Notes under the pieces: generated by a model | The model's input: only the letters and a program-made list of their open reading frames with translations | Told to the model about the DNA's origin: nothing | The model's database searches: none | Shown here: piece by piece, positions 55,474-64,000 of the stretch | How positions within the stretch are numbered: position 1 is the stretch's first letter | Layout of the letters: each line of letters begins with the position of its first letter | Position numbers and translations under genes: made by a program | Source: Planctomycetota bacterium | GTDB taxonomy: Bacteria; Planctomycetota; Planctomycetia; Pirellulales; Pirellulaceae | Length of the DNA: 64,000 nucleotides | NCBI GenBank assembly: GCA_014381825.1 | Contig: JACNKX010000191.1 | Span: 41,126 to 105,125 of the forward strand | Direction of reading: 5' to 3'

Positions 55474-56469
55474 ATGGCCGAGTTTACCCCAGAGATCGCG
55501 TCGGAGATTCTGTCCGCTTGCCAAGCAGGTGGCGAGGAAGCTGCCGGCGCGTTCAGTCGATCTTTGGATGGAGAATTCACAATTACGGTGGGTGAATCAT
55601 CCACCCTCTCTGGCGATCCATTGCCGGACACTTGGAGTGGGCCTGGGCTGGTGATCACGTTTCGTGTTGGCGGCACCGGCGCGTTGCTGCTGCTACCTGA
55701 AGCGAGCGAGCTGTTGCCCGAATGGTATGCAGAACCGGACGATACTGGTCGAAGCAAGTTGGCTACTCTCGCTCAAGAATTGGGCTACACCCTCCTACCG
55801 GAAGCATTTACGCCTGACGATGGGTCCGCAGCACGTGTCAAAGACTTGGCCGGCGCGTTCAAGCGGGCGGAACCGACTGGCGAAGTCGGCTATTTGCCGC
55901 TGACCTTGACCAGCGGCGACAAAACTGGCGAAGCGTCGCTAGTCTGGCCGATGCAAGCTGTCGCCAAGACGTTTGACGAAGAAACTGCGACCGAGTCACC
56001 AGAGACTGCCGCGTCAGAGTCTGCAACGGCGGGAGAGGCGTCTTCCATCGACGACACAACGGATTCGATTCCCGAGCCGGTGACTCCGCAGTCGGAAACA
56101 GTTGGTTCACCGGCAGCCCCACAGCCTCCTCCGAAACCTCGCATCCAATACGCAGATATCGATGACGGAATTCGGCAGCTCCCAACTTACGCGAGGAGTT
56201 TGCTGAAAGTCCGTGTTCCGGTAACCGTTACATTGGCGAGCTCAAAATATCCGGTCAATCAAATCTTGGAACTCGGCCCCGGTTCGATCATCCAGTTCGA
56301 CAAGTCGTGCGAGGATAATCTGACGCTGGAAGTCAGCGGTCAAGCGATCGCTGAAGGTGAGGCGGTGAAGGTCGGCGACAAGTTCGGCCTTTGGATCACC
56401 TCGATGACGTTGCCCGACGAACGCTTCTGGGTCATCCACGGTCGACGCAGCGGTACTCGCGTCAAGTAA
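55474..56469 (+). CDS. FliN/FliM C-terminal (SpoA) domain protein
   Basis: This is a 331-aa protein. Residues of about 230-325 match the SpoA/FliN fold: SLLKVRVPVTVTLASSKYPV, ILELGPGSIIQFDKSCEDNL, and DKFGLWITSM. The N-terminal half (about 1-165) may hold a degenerate second domain, and an acidic Ser/Thr/Pro linker joins them. FliN forms the flagellar C-ring. No other flagellar gene is in the window, so this is either an unlinked motor-switch subunit or a part of another secretion-like machine. Confidence 0.82.
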   Translation: MAEFTPEIASEILSACQAGGEEAAGAFSRSLDGEFTITVGESSTLSGDPLPDTWSGPGLVITFRVGGTGALLLLPEASELLPEWYAEPDDTGRSKLATLAQELGYTLLPEAFTPDDGSAARVKDLAGAFKRAEPTGEVGYLPLTLTSGDKTGEASLVWPMQAVAKTFDEETATESPETAASESATAGEASSIDDTTDSIPEPVTPQSETVGSPAAPQPPPKPRIQYADIDDGIRQLPTYARSLLKVRVPVTVTLASSKYPVNQILELGPGSIIQFDKSCEDNLTLEVSGQAIAEGEAVKVGDKFGLWITSMTLPDERFWVIHGRRSGTRVK

Positions 56470-56520
56470 GGGCGATCACGAGCCGTAGAGCCGCTGTCGA
56501 GACGCCGCTACAATGGCGAC

Positions 56521-57098
<578 letters not shown>

Positions 57099-57102
<4 letters not shown>

Positions 57103-58310
57103 TCAGCGTTGAAGAAGCTCTCGAACGAATCCAGCAACACGCAACGCCGCGTGCTTCCCGCTTGATGCAGGCGACCGAGTCACTTGGTTGCGTCCTGGCA
57201 GCCGACATTCAAAGCGACGTTGATTCACCCCCACACGACAAGGCGTTGATGGATGGCTACGCGGTCGTCGCCACGGACATCGAGCCTGGCGTCGAGTTGT
57301 CGATCCGCGAAGAAGTAACCGCAGGCGATGTCCCAACGAAGCGCGTTGCGCCCGGCACTGCGACTCGCATCATGACAGGCGCGCCGATCCCTGACGGTGC
57401 TGATGCCGTTGTAATGGTTGAACGCACCGAGTTGATTGGCGGCGACGAGTCAGTCGTTCGAATCAATTCAGACAACGTAAAGTCGGGGCAGAACATCATG
57501 CCTCGCGGCCAGTCGATTCGAAGCGGCGATGTCGTCTTACGTACCGGACGAACGATTCGCCCGATAGAAATGGGCGTACTCGCCGAGTGCGGGGCGACTG
57601 AGATCTCTGTGTACCCAAGACCGAGCGTGGCAATCTTGTCGACGGGGAATGAACTCGTCGCTCCCGATACTCGCCCGAAAGCCGGCCAGATCCGTAACAG
57701 TAACGGCCCAATGCTCGAAGCGCTTGCACAACGGGCCGGTGGCACTGCGGTGAACCTCGGGGTCGGACGCGACGAGCGTGACGATCTTGAACAGCTAGTT
57801 AGATCCGGGCTGCGGGAAGATGTACTTGTCCTCTCTGGTGGTGTGTCGGCTGGTGTTCTCGACTTAGTCCCCGAAGTCCTCGCCGCCAACGGCGTCGAGC
57901 AAGTCTTTCACAAAGTTCACCTCAAGCCCGGCAAACCTGTTTGGTTCGGAATCAAAAGCGATGCGAAAGGCGACAAGCTAGTCTTCGGGCTCCCAGGCAA
58001 TCCAGTGAGTAGTCTCGTATGCTTCGAGTTGTTCGTTCGGCCAGCCTTGGGAAGCCTCGCCGGACAAGACTTCAGCAGCATCGAACGGCGAACGGCGCAT
58101 TTGGCAACAAGGCATTCTCGATACAGCGACCGACCAACTTACTTCCCGGCTCGTCTCTTCGAATGCGCCGGTCAACTCCAAGTCGAGCCGCTCGCATGGA
58201 AAGGCTCCGCCGACTTAAGAACACTGGCCGATGCCAACTGCCTCGCACTGTTTCCGCCAAGTGACAGCGCGTTTGCTGAGGGCGACGCGATTGAGGTGTT
58301 TTTGCTGTAG
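57099..58310 (+). CDS. moeA: Molybdopterin molybdenumtransferase
   Basis: This is a 403-aa protein of normal length. It inserts molybdate into adenylylated molybdopterin. Motifs are HDKALMDGYAV, MTGAPIPDGADAVVMVE, ILSTGNELV, VLSGGVSAGVLD and GLPGNPVSSLVCFELFV. It starts at GTG 57099, overlapping the amidotransferase stop (GTGA-type coupling). The gene ends 14 nt from the convergent ExbD gene. Confidence 0.95.
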
Positions 58311-58324
58311 CGAGCTTGCCACTC

Positions 58325-58777
58325 TCATTCGAGCGTCAGCAATTCGATTTCCGGAATGCCAGCATATGCTCCGCTGTCGAGTGCGGCGACGACTTTCTCG
58401 TGCAAGGCATCTGGGTTTGCTTTGACGAGCATGCGATTCAGAGACTTGTTGCCGGTTTTCTGATCGCGGAGATACCGAAGTGCGCGGACCAAATCGTGCT
58501 CGCTTGGTGCCTCTTGCTCCCAATTGTCCGTTGTCACATGAAACGTGTTGAACTCATCGACTTCGACGATGATGTCGGCAGGGACTGGTTCGCCATTCGG
58601 CAGAACCTCACTCAACCCAGTTCCTTGAGGCTTAGGAACAACCATTGACCGTTGCATCGCGAATGCCGCGGTCACCATAAAAAAGATCAGCAACAAGAAG
58701 GTGACGTCCACCATCGGCGTCATGTCGGATTCTGCGGCCTCCGTCGGCCTTTTATCGCTCATCATGTTCTTTGCCAT
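58325..58777 (-). CDS. ExbD/TolR-family protein, canonical type
   Basis: This is a 150-aa protein. The membrane helix carries the usual MTPMVDVTFLLLIFFMVTAAF with the key Asp, unlike the GDIAFN copies at 11264 and 11783. The periplasmic domain ends in IPEIELLTLE. No ExbB gene is adjacent, so it must use one encoded elsewhere. It follows the molybdopterin-oxidoreductase-fold gene by 20 nt. Confidence 0.92.
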   Translation of the reverse strand: MAKNMMSDKRPTEAAESDMTPMVDVTFLLLIFFMVTAAFAMQRSMVVPKPQGTGLSEVLPNGEPVPADIIVEVDEFNTFHVTTDNWEQEAPSEHDLVRALRYLRDQKTGNKSLNRMLVKANPDALHEKVVAALDSGAYAGIPEIELLTLE

Positions 58778-58797
58778 TTCCTCAGTCAGAATGGTGA

Positions 58798-59286
58798 CTA
58801 GGTATTGTGTTCCTTCTCATGCAATTTGGCATGCTCTTCGTCATCGTCGGGACGGTTGTCGAATCCTCTTTCCGCGGTGAGTTCGATATGATCGACGAAC
58901 TTCACGTTGGCACACTCGTCGATCTCATCCGCGTGACACGCGGCATGATCGGGAATGTAAAAGCGGAATGGGCCGCCGGATTTGACGTCTAGTGGCTCGC
59001 CGTTCACACGATAGATGATGAATGCCCGATCATGAACTGGCGCGAGCGGGATACTGGCGTGAAAGTTATCAAGCGTGCCGTGCAATCCGATGTACTTAGC
59101 CGAGTCCTTGACTCCCACCAATTCTAACAAGCCGGTCAACTTGACGGCATCGCCTTGACGCTTGGGATCGAACTGACTGACGTCGATGATCTGCTGCGAA
59201 GAATCGATCGATGCGAGATCTTCGAAAGTTAGTTCGCGAGAAGTCTCGACTTCGCCGTCGATGCGCAACACATTCTCGTTACCCAT
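58798..59286 (-). CDS. Molybdopterin-oxidoreductase-fold protein lacking the expected active-site Cys
   Basis: This is a 162-aa protein. The start at 59286 has GAGAGGA about 6 nt upstream, and the longer frame would run into a terminator. The sequence follows the Oxidored_molyb (sulfite-oxidase-like) pattern: LRIDGEVETSRELTFEDLAS, VKLTGLLELVGVKDSA, RVNGEPLDVKSGGPFRFYIP and VKFVDHIEL. The Cys that binds the molybdenum cofactor in enzymes is absent from the corresponding stretch (IIDVSQFDPKRQG). It may be a non-catalytic relative. No signal peptide is seen. Confidence 0.75.
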   Translation of the reverse strand: MGNENVLRIDGEVETSRELTFEDLASIDSSQQIIDVSQFDPKRQGDAVKLTGLLELVGVKDSAKYIGLHGTLDNFHASIPLAPVHDRAFIIYRVNGEPLDVKSGGPFRFYIPDHAACHADEIDECANVKFVDHIELTAERGFDNRPDDDEEHAKLHEKEHNT

Positions 59287-59307
59287 TGATTCGTCCTCTC
59301 CGCCAAC

Positions 59308-59343
59308 AAAAAAGGGCGTTGTCACATTCACGCGACAACGCCC
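59308..59343 (-). terminator. Rho-independent terminator after the ribonucleotide reductase gene
   Basis: GGGCGTTGTC and GACAACGCCC form a perfect 10-bp stem with a 10-base loop, followed on the - strand by six Ts. It separates nrdJ from the two downstream genes. Confidence 0.92.
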
Positions 59344-59390
59344 ATTGTAACCAACAAAAGGTTGCTCGGGGCCTCCGGCCCATCAATCCG

Positions 59391-62360
59391 TTACGAGCAA
59401 CCCATACTGTTTCCACAATTGTGACAGAGATAACAATTGCCGTTGCGGACCGTGATCGAACCACAGTTGTCGCAACTTGGGGCATCGCTTTGGAAACGAG
59501 CAAACTGCGAATCGCGGGTAGCTGACTTTGCTTTGTCGTCCACGTTCATGGCAACGCCAGCGCGATCGAGTGAATCCAAATCGATGACTTGGCTTCCGGC
59601 ACTCGTACCGCTTGAGCCATTACTCTTCGGCGACGGAGCGACTGCGGCATCATTGCCGTTGACGGGACTCTTGGCCTCAGCCTCCTTGGCTTCTCCGCCG
59701 TCCTTCTCCTTGCTGGCCGGAGCCATCCCTTTGTTTGCCTCGCGATATCCAGGAAGGAAGGTAATGCCGAGCCAGCGGAAGATGTAATCCACCACGCTTT
59801 TCGCGATGCGAATATCAGGATTGGTCGTGTGTCCCATCGGCTCGAAGCGAGTGTGTGAGAACTTGTTAACCAAGACTTCCAGCGGCACACCATATTGCAA
59901 GCTCATCGAGATCGCCGTACCGAAAGCATCCATGATGCCGCCGATCGTGCTGCCTTCTTTGGCCTGCGTGATGAAGACTTCGCCGGGACGCCCATCTTCG
60001 TACAAGCCAACCGTGATGTAGCCTTCATGGCCAGCCACGTTGAACTTGTGTGTGACAGACTGTCGCGTGTCCGGCAATCGATCGCGACGCGGGCGAGCGA
60101 CTTGCTTGTCCTTGCCGTTCTGTTCGTCAGTCTCAGACTGGGTAGACAAAGGCTGACTGAGCTTCGAGCCATCACGATAAATCGCCAACGCCTTCAAGCC
60201 CAATTCCCAACCCCAGCGATACGCTTCCGCGATATCTTCCGGCTTCGAGTTCGTAGGCATGTTGACCGTCTTCGAGATCGCTCCTGAGAGGAACGGTTGA
60301 GCGGCGGCCATCATCCGCACGTGAGCACGCCACGCGATGCTTCGCACACCATTGGCAGGCTTAAACGCACAATCGAAGATCGACAAGTGCTCGTCCTTCA
60401 AATCAGGAGCACCTTCAATCGTGTCGTTCTCGTTGATGTACTTGACGATATCCTCCACTTGTGGCTCGTCGTAACCGACGTTCTTCAAGCCGAGCGGTAC
60501 CGTTTTATTAACGATCTTCAGCATCCCGCCACCGGCGAGTTGCTTGTACTTGACGAGAGCGATGTCCGGCTCGATGCCGGTCGTATCACAATCCATCATG
60601 AAGCTGATCGTACCAGTCGGCGCGAGGACGGTGGATTGAGCATTGCGGAAGCCTCGTTCGCGTCCGCTAGTCAAAACTTCGTCCCACAACTCGCGGGCCG
60701 CATTCTTTAAGTAGCGCGGTCCAGCGTTGTCAATCTGTTCCACCGCATCGCGATGCATTTGCATGACACGCAGGAACGGTTCGCGATTCGTCGCATAGCC
60801 CTCGAAAGAACCAACAGCTCCAGCCAACTCGGTGCTCGTATAATTCGCCGCACCGTGCAAGAGTGCCGTGATTGAGCCACAAACGCCATATGCTGCGTCG
60901 GAGTCGTAAGGTAGACCACTCGACATGACCACACTACCCAGATTCGAGTAGCCCAAGCCCAACGGACGATACAGATGGCTATTCTCAGCGATCTGCGCCG
61001 TCGGATAGCTGGCGTGGTCGACCAAAATCTCTTGGGCGATGAAATACAAGCGGCAGGCCGCTGTAAATCGCTTCACATCAAAGGCACCTTCCGAATCAAC
61101 AAACTTCATCAAATTGATGCTCGCCAAATTGCACGCCGTGTCGTCGAGGAACATGTACTCGCTGCACGGATTACTGGCGTTGATCCGACCCGAGTTCGGA
61201 CAAGTGTGCCAACGGTTGATCGTCGTGTCGTACTGCACACCTGGATCGCCACAGTGCCAAGCACATTCCGCCATACGGTCTAACAACCACTTGGCTTCAA
61301 ACTCTGGACCGTCGCTGGCTCCGGTGACCATACGAGTCGACCACTTGCCACCCTTTTCGACAGTTTGCATGAACTCGTCGGTTACGCGAACCGAGAGGTT
61401 AGCGTTTTGGAAAAGGATCGAACTGTACGCTTCACCGTTAAAGTTCGACTCGTACTTGCCGCTGGCGATCAGCGTGTGAGCCTTCTGTTCCTCCTTCCAC
61501 TTACACTCGATGAATTCGAGGATATCTGGATGCCATACCTTCAGCGATTGCATCTTCGCCGCCCGACGAGTCTTACCGCCCGACTTAACAACCGCCGCGA
61601 TCTGATCGTAAACACGCATGAACGACAGCGGGCCAGAAGGACGACCGCCACCGGAGAGCCGTTCGCGATGCGAACGAATCGTCGATAGGTCGGTGCCCGT
61701 TCCTGAACCGAACTTAAACAGCATGGCCTCGCTCGTCGCCAGACGCATGATGTCTTCCATGTTGTCGCCAACGCTCTGAATAAAGCAGGCGGACCCTTGA
61801 GGGAACTCGTAGGGATTCTCAGGCATCACGACGGTACAGGTCTCGGGGTCCCAGCGCCAGTTACACTTATCTCCGCTTACGCCGTACTGGTGATAGAGAC
61901 CAACGTTGAACCACACTGGCGAGTTAAACGCCCCATGCTGGTGCAGGCAAAGCCACGTTAAGTCGCGATAAAAATTCTCCGCATCATCGGCTGACTCGAA
62001 ATAGCCATCGCTGAGCCCCCAGTCGGTGATTGTGCGTGTGACCCGATGAATCAGCTGGCGAACACTGTTCTCGCGTTCTGGCGTCCCGTTCTCGCCATAG
62101 AAGTACTTGCTGACAACAACATTTGTTGCCAACTGGCTCCAACTCGCAGGAATCTCGCATTCCTTCTGCTCGAACAGCAATCCGCCGTTCTCGTCTTTGA
62201 TCTGGGCACTTCGCAGCTCCCATTCGACCGTGTCGAATGGATCTGTGGTGCTTTCCGGACAGAATTGCCGCTCAATCTTAATTTTCTTCGAGCTGCTTCC
62301 TTGCTCGTTGTTGGCCAGAGAATTCGTTTCTCGCGATCCGCTCGCAGTAACCGTTGCCAT
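59391..62360 (-). CDS. nrdJ: Adenosylcobalamin-dependent (class II) ribonucleotide reductase
   Basis: This is a 989-aa protein. It reduces ribonucleotides to deoxyribonucleotides using B12. A strong AGGAGGT site lies upstream. Core motifs include GGRPSGPLSFMRVYD, KMQSLKVWHPDILEFIECK, NPCSEYMFLDDTACNLAS and MDCDTTGIEPDIALVKYKQL. A TSCPD-type domain is at about 760-840 (GEVFITQAKEGSTIGGIMDAFGTA), and a four-Cys ribbon ends the protein (CDNCG and CHNCG). The enzyme makes dNTPs without oxygen, so it suits an organism facing variable oxygen. Confidence 0.96.
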   Translation of the reverse strand: MATVTASGSRETNSLANNEQGSSSKKIKIERQFCPESTTDPFDTVEWELRSAQIKDENGGLLFEQKECEIPASWSQLATNVVVSKYFYGENGTPERENSVRQLIHRVTRTITDWGLSDGYFESADDAENFYRDLTWLCLHQHGAFNSPVWFNVGLYHQYGVSGDKCNWRWDPETCTVVMPENPYEFPQGSACFIQSVGDNMEDIMRLATSEAMLFKFGSGTGTDLSTIRSHRERLSGGGRPSGPLSFMRVYDQIAAVVKSGGKTRRAAKMQSLKVWHPDILEFIECKWKEEQKAHTLIASGKYESNFNGEAYSSILFQNANLSVRVTDEFMQTVEKGGKWSTRMVTGASDGPEFEAKWLLDRMAECAWHCGDPGVQYDTTINRWHTCPNSGRINASNPCSEYMFLDDTACNLASINLMKFVDSEGAFDVKRFTAACRLYFIAQEILVDHASYPTAQIAENSHLYRPLGLGYSNLGSVVMSSGLPYDSDAAYGVCGSITALLHGAANYTSTELAGAVGSFEGYATNREPFLRVMQMHRDAVEQIDNAGPRYLKNAARELWDEVLTSGRERGFRNAQSTVLAPTGTISFMMDCDTTGIEPDIALVKYKQLAGGGMLKIVNKTVPLGLKNVGYDEPQVEDIVKYINENDTIEGAPDLKDEHLSIFDCAFKPANGVRSIAWRAHVRMMAAAQPFLSGAISKTVNMPTNSKPEDIAEAYRWGWELGLKALAIYRDGSKLSQPLSTQSETDEQNGKDKQVARPRRDRLPDTRQSVTHKFNVAGHEGYITVGLYEDGRPGEVFITQAKEGSTIGGIMDAFGTAISMSLQYGVPLEVLVNKFSHTRFEPMGHTTNPDIRIAKSVVDYIFRWLGITFLPGYREANKGMAPASKEKDGGEAKEAEAKSPVNGNDAAVAPSPKSNGSSGTSAGSQVIDLDSLDRAGVAMNVDDKAKSATRDSQFARFQSDAPSCDNCGSITVRNGNCYLCHNCGNSMGCS

Positions 62361-62804
62361 CCTGTGCTACCTCCTGAAAGTTTGGCCGATTGGAATCCGT
62401 ATGGATTAACTACAGTGTACAAGTATACACACAATTACGTTCGACCAATCATTGATCGACACTACGGGGAAAACACCGAATCGGTGGCTGAAACGCCGAG
62501 AAACAGGTCCTCCCTAACCCAACATGTTGTATCTGGCACTCATGCTGCCACAACATTTGGCGTGAGGGACGAGTTTACACATTTGGATTGGATCGTCAAT
62601 CACGTCCTAATGAGTAGCGTTAGGTGCTTAGCTACCAACGAGTTGTGGCTCAGGCCGCCCAGCCAGCTCGTTTTGCATATCAAAGCTATCGTGAGACGTA
62701 ACCCTTTATTTCAACAATGGTTACTAGATTTTCAGAACGAACTGGTCTTCTGCATTACCACAAAAACATTTTCTCAAAACTAAATCCTATACACGTCGTG
62801 GCGC
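62361..62804 (-). other. nrdJ leader/intergenic region with several inverted repeats, no gene seen
   Basis: No ORF here looks coding. A 7+4-bp interrupted hairpin (ATGTTGT-atct-GGCA with TGCC-ACAACAT) spans 62524-62556. A CACCG/CGGTG hairpin (about 62474-62487) is followed on the - strand by TTTT. A partial palindrome, GTGTA-N6-TACAC (62415-62430), includes a possible -10 TATACT on the - strand. I see no cobalamin riboswitch core. Confidence 0.4.
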
Positions 62805-62835
62805 AAAATAAAAGGCCGCGAGACATCGCAGCCTT
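62805..62835 (-). terminator. Terminator after rplU
   Basis: AAGGC-c-GCG pairs with CGC-a-GCCTT with one mismatch, and is followed on the - strand by TTATTTT. It lies 30 nt after the rplU stop. Confidence 0.6.
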
Positions 62836-62864
62836 GAGTTACTGTATTGCGAGCAAACTGGACG

Positions 62865-63179
62865 CTATGCACCCTCGATTTTGCCGATTCTTACGCGGGT
62901 ATACATCTGGCGGTGCCCATTCTTCCGACGCGAATTCTTGCGACGACGCATCTTCTGAACGACTAGTTTTTCGCCCTGCTGAACCCCGAGAACCTCGGCG
63001 GTGACGCTGGCACCTTCCACAACGGGTGAGCCGAGCTTTAGTCCGCCGTCGCCAGAAACCGCTAAGACGCGATTGAACTTGAGTTCGTCGCCTTTCGTGA
63101 CTTCGCGAAAATCAACGTCTAACTCCTGGCCTTCTTCGACTTTGAACTGCTTTCCGCTGTCCGAAATGATTGCATACAT
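62865..63179 (-). CDS. rplU: 50S ribosomal protein L21
   Basis: This is a 104-aa protein. The start at 63179 (MYAIISDSGKQFKVEEGQ) fits the family; GTG 63191 would add four residues. Other motifs are DELKFNRVL, GSPVVEGASVTAEVLG and KMRRRKNSRRKNGHRQMYTRVRI. L21 binds 23S rRNA. rpmA, which usually follows, is absent directly downstream. Confidence 0.95.
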   Translation of the reverse strand: MYAIISDSGKQFKVEEGQELDVDFREVTKGDELKFNRVLAVSGDGGLKLGSPVVEGASVTAEVLGVQQGEKLVVQKMRRRKNSRRKNGHRQMYTRVRIGKIEGA

Positions 63180-63571
63180 AACGCTGTTCACGCCTAATAA
63201 TAGAACGAGCCTGATTTTGTGAATCCAGGATTTTAGAGGACAAAATCCTCATCGTCGAGGCCCGTTGGCCTCAGATATCTGCGATTTCACTCGTTTGCCG
63301 CTAGTTGACACCAGCGATCTGGATGAGCAAGGCCGCGGACGATCAACCACTGGACCGGGTGAGACCTCGGCGCTCGCCATGGCTTAGCAAGATAAATTAC
63401 GAAGTTTTCACTTGGAGATTGACGATTTTCCGATTATGCTGAGACGCTAGTACTCTTTGCAGGTAAGGGGTGCGCTCCGTTCGGGTACTGCTCCCAACGA
63501 AGTGCGGTAAGGCCAGTTGATTTGGTGCCAGGCCAAATCACGGAACGAGAAGCAGGCAGGAGGATTTGAGA
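63180..63571. other. Intergenic region with three hairpins between divergent genes
   Basis: The region holds AGGATTTT / AAAATCCT (63227-63249, 7-base loop), GAGGCC / GGCCTC (63257-63272, loop CGTT) and, just before the last gene, TGATTTGG / CCAAATCA (63518-63540). None has a T-tract. No ORF looks coding. Promoters for the two divergent genes must lie here. Confidence 0.5.
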
Positions 63572-64000
63572 ATGACAGTCCAGAGGCCTTTTTGTTGGGT
63601 AGTCGTTGCATCGCTTGCTGCGATAACGGCCGTGCCCTCGCACGTGTTGGCTGAGAAACGTTCGAAGAAGTCGCCCGTTGCTGAAACAGTCCGAAAGGTC
63701 GGACTGTTCGAAGCGATGGACAAAGGCGACATCGAGGTTCGTTTCATCCCTAAAGACGCGACCGAAGCGAACGTGCTGATCGAGAACAAGACCGACAAAC
63801 CACTGACGATCAAGTTTCCTGAAGTCTTTGCTGGCGTGCCTGTCTTGGCACAGTTCGGTGGTGGTGGTGGTGGCTTTGGTGGTGGTGGTGGTGGCGGGTT
63901 CGGTGGCGGTGGACAACAGGGTGGTGGTGGTGGCGGCCAAGGACTCGGCGGCGGTGGTGGCGGACAGCAAGGTGGTGGCGGTGGTGGCGGCGGCGGCGGT
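63572..64000 (+). CDS. Secreted glycine-rich protein, truncated by the window end
   Basis: At least 143 codons are open from ATG 63572, with AGGAGG about 8 nt upstream and no stop before 64000. A signal peptide (FCWVVVASLAAITAV, cleavage near VLA) is followed by a short domain (LFEAMDKGDIEVRFIPKDA, LIENKTDKPLTIKFPEVFAG) and then long poly-Gly runs broken by Phe and Gln. The Gly tract is made of GGT/GGC codons. Such proteins are frequent in planctomycetes; their function is unknown. ORFs on the other strand are shadows of the repeat. Confidence 0.8.
   Translation, partial: MTVQRPFCWVVVASLAAITAVPSHVLAEKRSKKSPVAETVRKVGLFEAMDKGDIEVRFIPKDATEANVLIENKTDKPLTIKFPEVFAGVPVLAQFGGGGGGFGGGGGGGFGGGGQQGGGGGGQGLGGGGGGQQGGGGGGGGGG

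Noticed and set aside
62410..62435. NrdR box near the nrdJ promoter
   Set aside because: GTGTA-N6-TACAC has the right length but not the ACAC...GTGT half-site orientation, and no second box at the usual spacing was found.
62361..62600. Cobalamin riboswitch ahead of nrdJ
   Set aside because: GGAGGACCTG and GCCACCG on the - strand recall pieces of the B12 box, but their order is reversed and the rest of the core is absent.
62046..62783. 245-codon ORF on the + strand over the nrdJ start
   Set aside because: Most of it is antisense to nrdJ, and the rest has no coding character or ribosome binding site.
63434..63970. 178-codon Thr-rich ORF on the - strand at the window end
   Set aside because: It is the mirror of the Gly-codon repeat of the + strand gene and has no signal or start site.
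63840..64000. Non-coding GGT microsatellite
   Set aside because: The frame is open from a signal peptide with a good ribosome binding site, and the interruptions encode Phe and Gln in register, so it is coding.

Overview
The window is a contiguous stretch of a planctomycete chromosome, most likely Pirellulales. The signs are several TPR-rich envelope proteins, an ECF sigma factor of the kinase-linked type beside a Ser/Thr kinase with an N-terminal zinc ribbon, a DUF4159 protein, a PadR regulator followed by a HAAS-type membrane protein, glycine-rich secreted proteins, and palindromic intergenic repeats of several families. No rRNA, tRNA, CRISPR array, insertion sequence, phage gene or integrase was seen.

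Layout. Bases 1-15968 hold one long + strand run: two secreted TPR proteins (776 and 2577 aa), an ExbB/TolQ-type channel, two unusual ExbD proteins, a single-pass membrane protein, a DUF4159 membrane protein and a CpoB-like secreted TPR protein, closed by a terminator. Bases 16055-20593 carry translation genes (rpsB, tsf, pyrH, frr, then rplM and rpsI). Bases 20785-22866 hold two secreted proteins of unknown function, the first apparently frameshifted. Bases 23064-30491 are on the - strand: an MHS-type transporter, a CPA1 antiporter, a beta-barrel porin, and a sigma / anti-sigma / PDZ set. Bases 30711-44729 are mostly + strand: a lipoprotein aldose epimerase, a MoaB/MogA protein, a HAD hydrolase, an HpcH aldolase, an oxidoreductase, an ABC transporter whose permease is fused to a CPBP protease, a PadR/HAAS pair, a beta-CASP nuclease and small membrane proteins. 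Bases 44735-55265 are - strand regulation: an oxidoreductase, a kinase with its ECF sigma factor, the primary sigma factor, two response regulators and a sensor kinase, then nadA. Bases 55474-58310 (+) carry a FliN-like protein, a TrpG/PabA amidotransferase and moeA. Bases 58325-63179 (-) carry a third ExbD, a molybdopterin-oxidoreductase-fold protein, B12-dependent ribonucleotide reductase and rplU. A glycine-rich secreted protein begins at 63572 and runs off the end.

The most interesting signal is not a protein. On the - strand, between moaB and the HAD gene, lies what reads as a cyclic-di-GMP-I (GEMM) aptamer with its own good promoter and a strong terminator about 350 nt downstream, with no substantial gene in between. 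The RNA after the aptamer carries four copies of GGGCAG(A/G), at least two of them in predicted hairpin loops. It looks like an orphan, c-di-GMP-sensing non-coding RNA. The second candidate system is the TPR-ExbB-ExbD-ExbD-DUF4159-TPR operon, a possible proton-motive-force-driven envelope machine.
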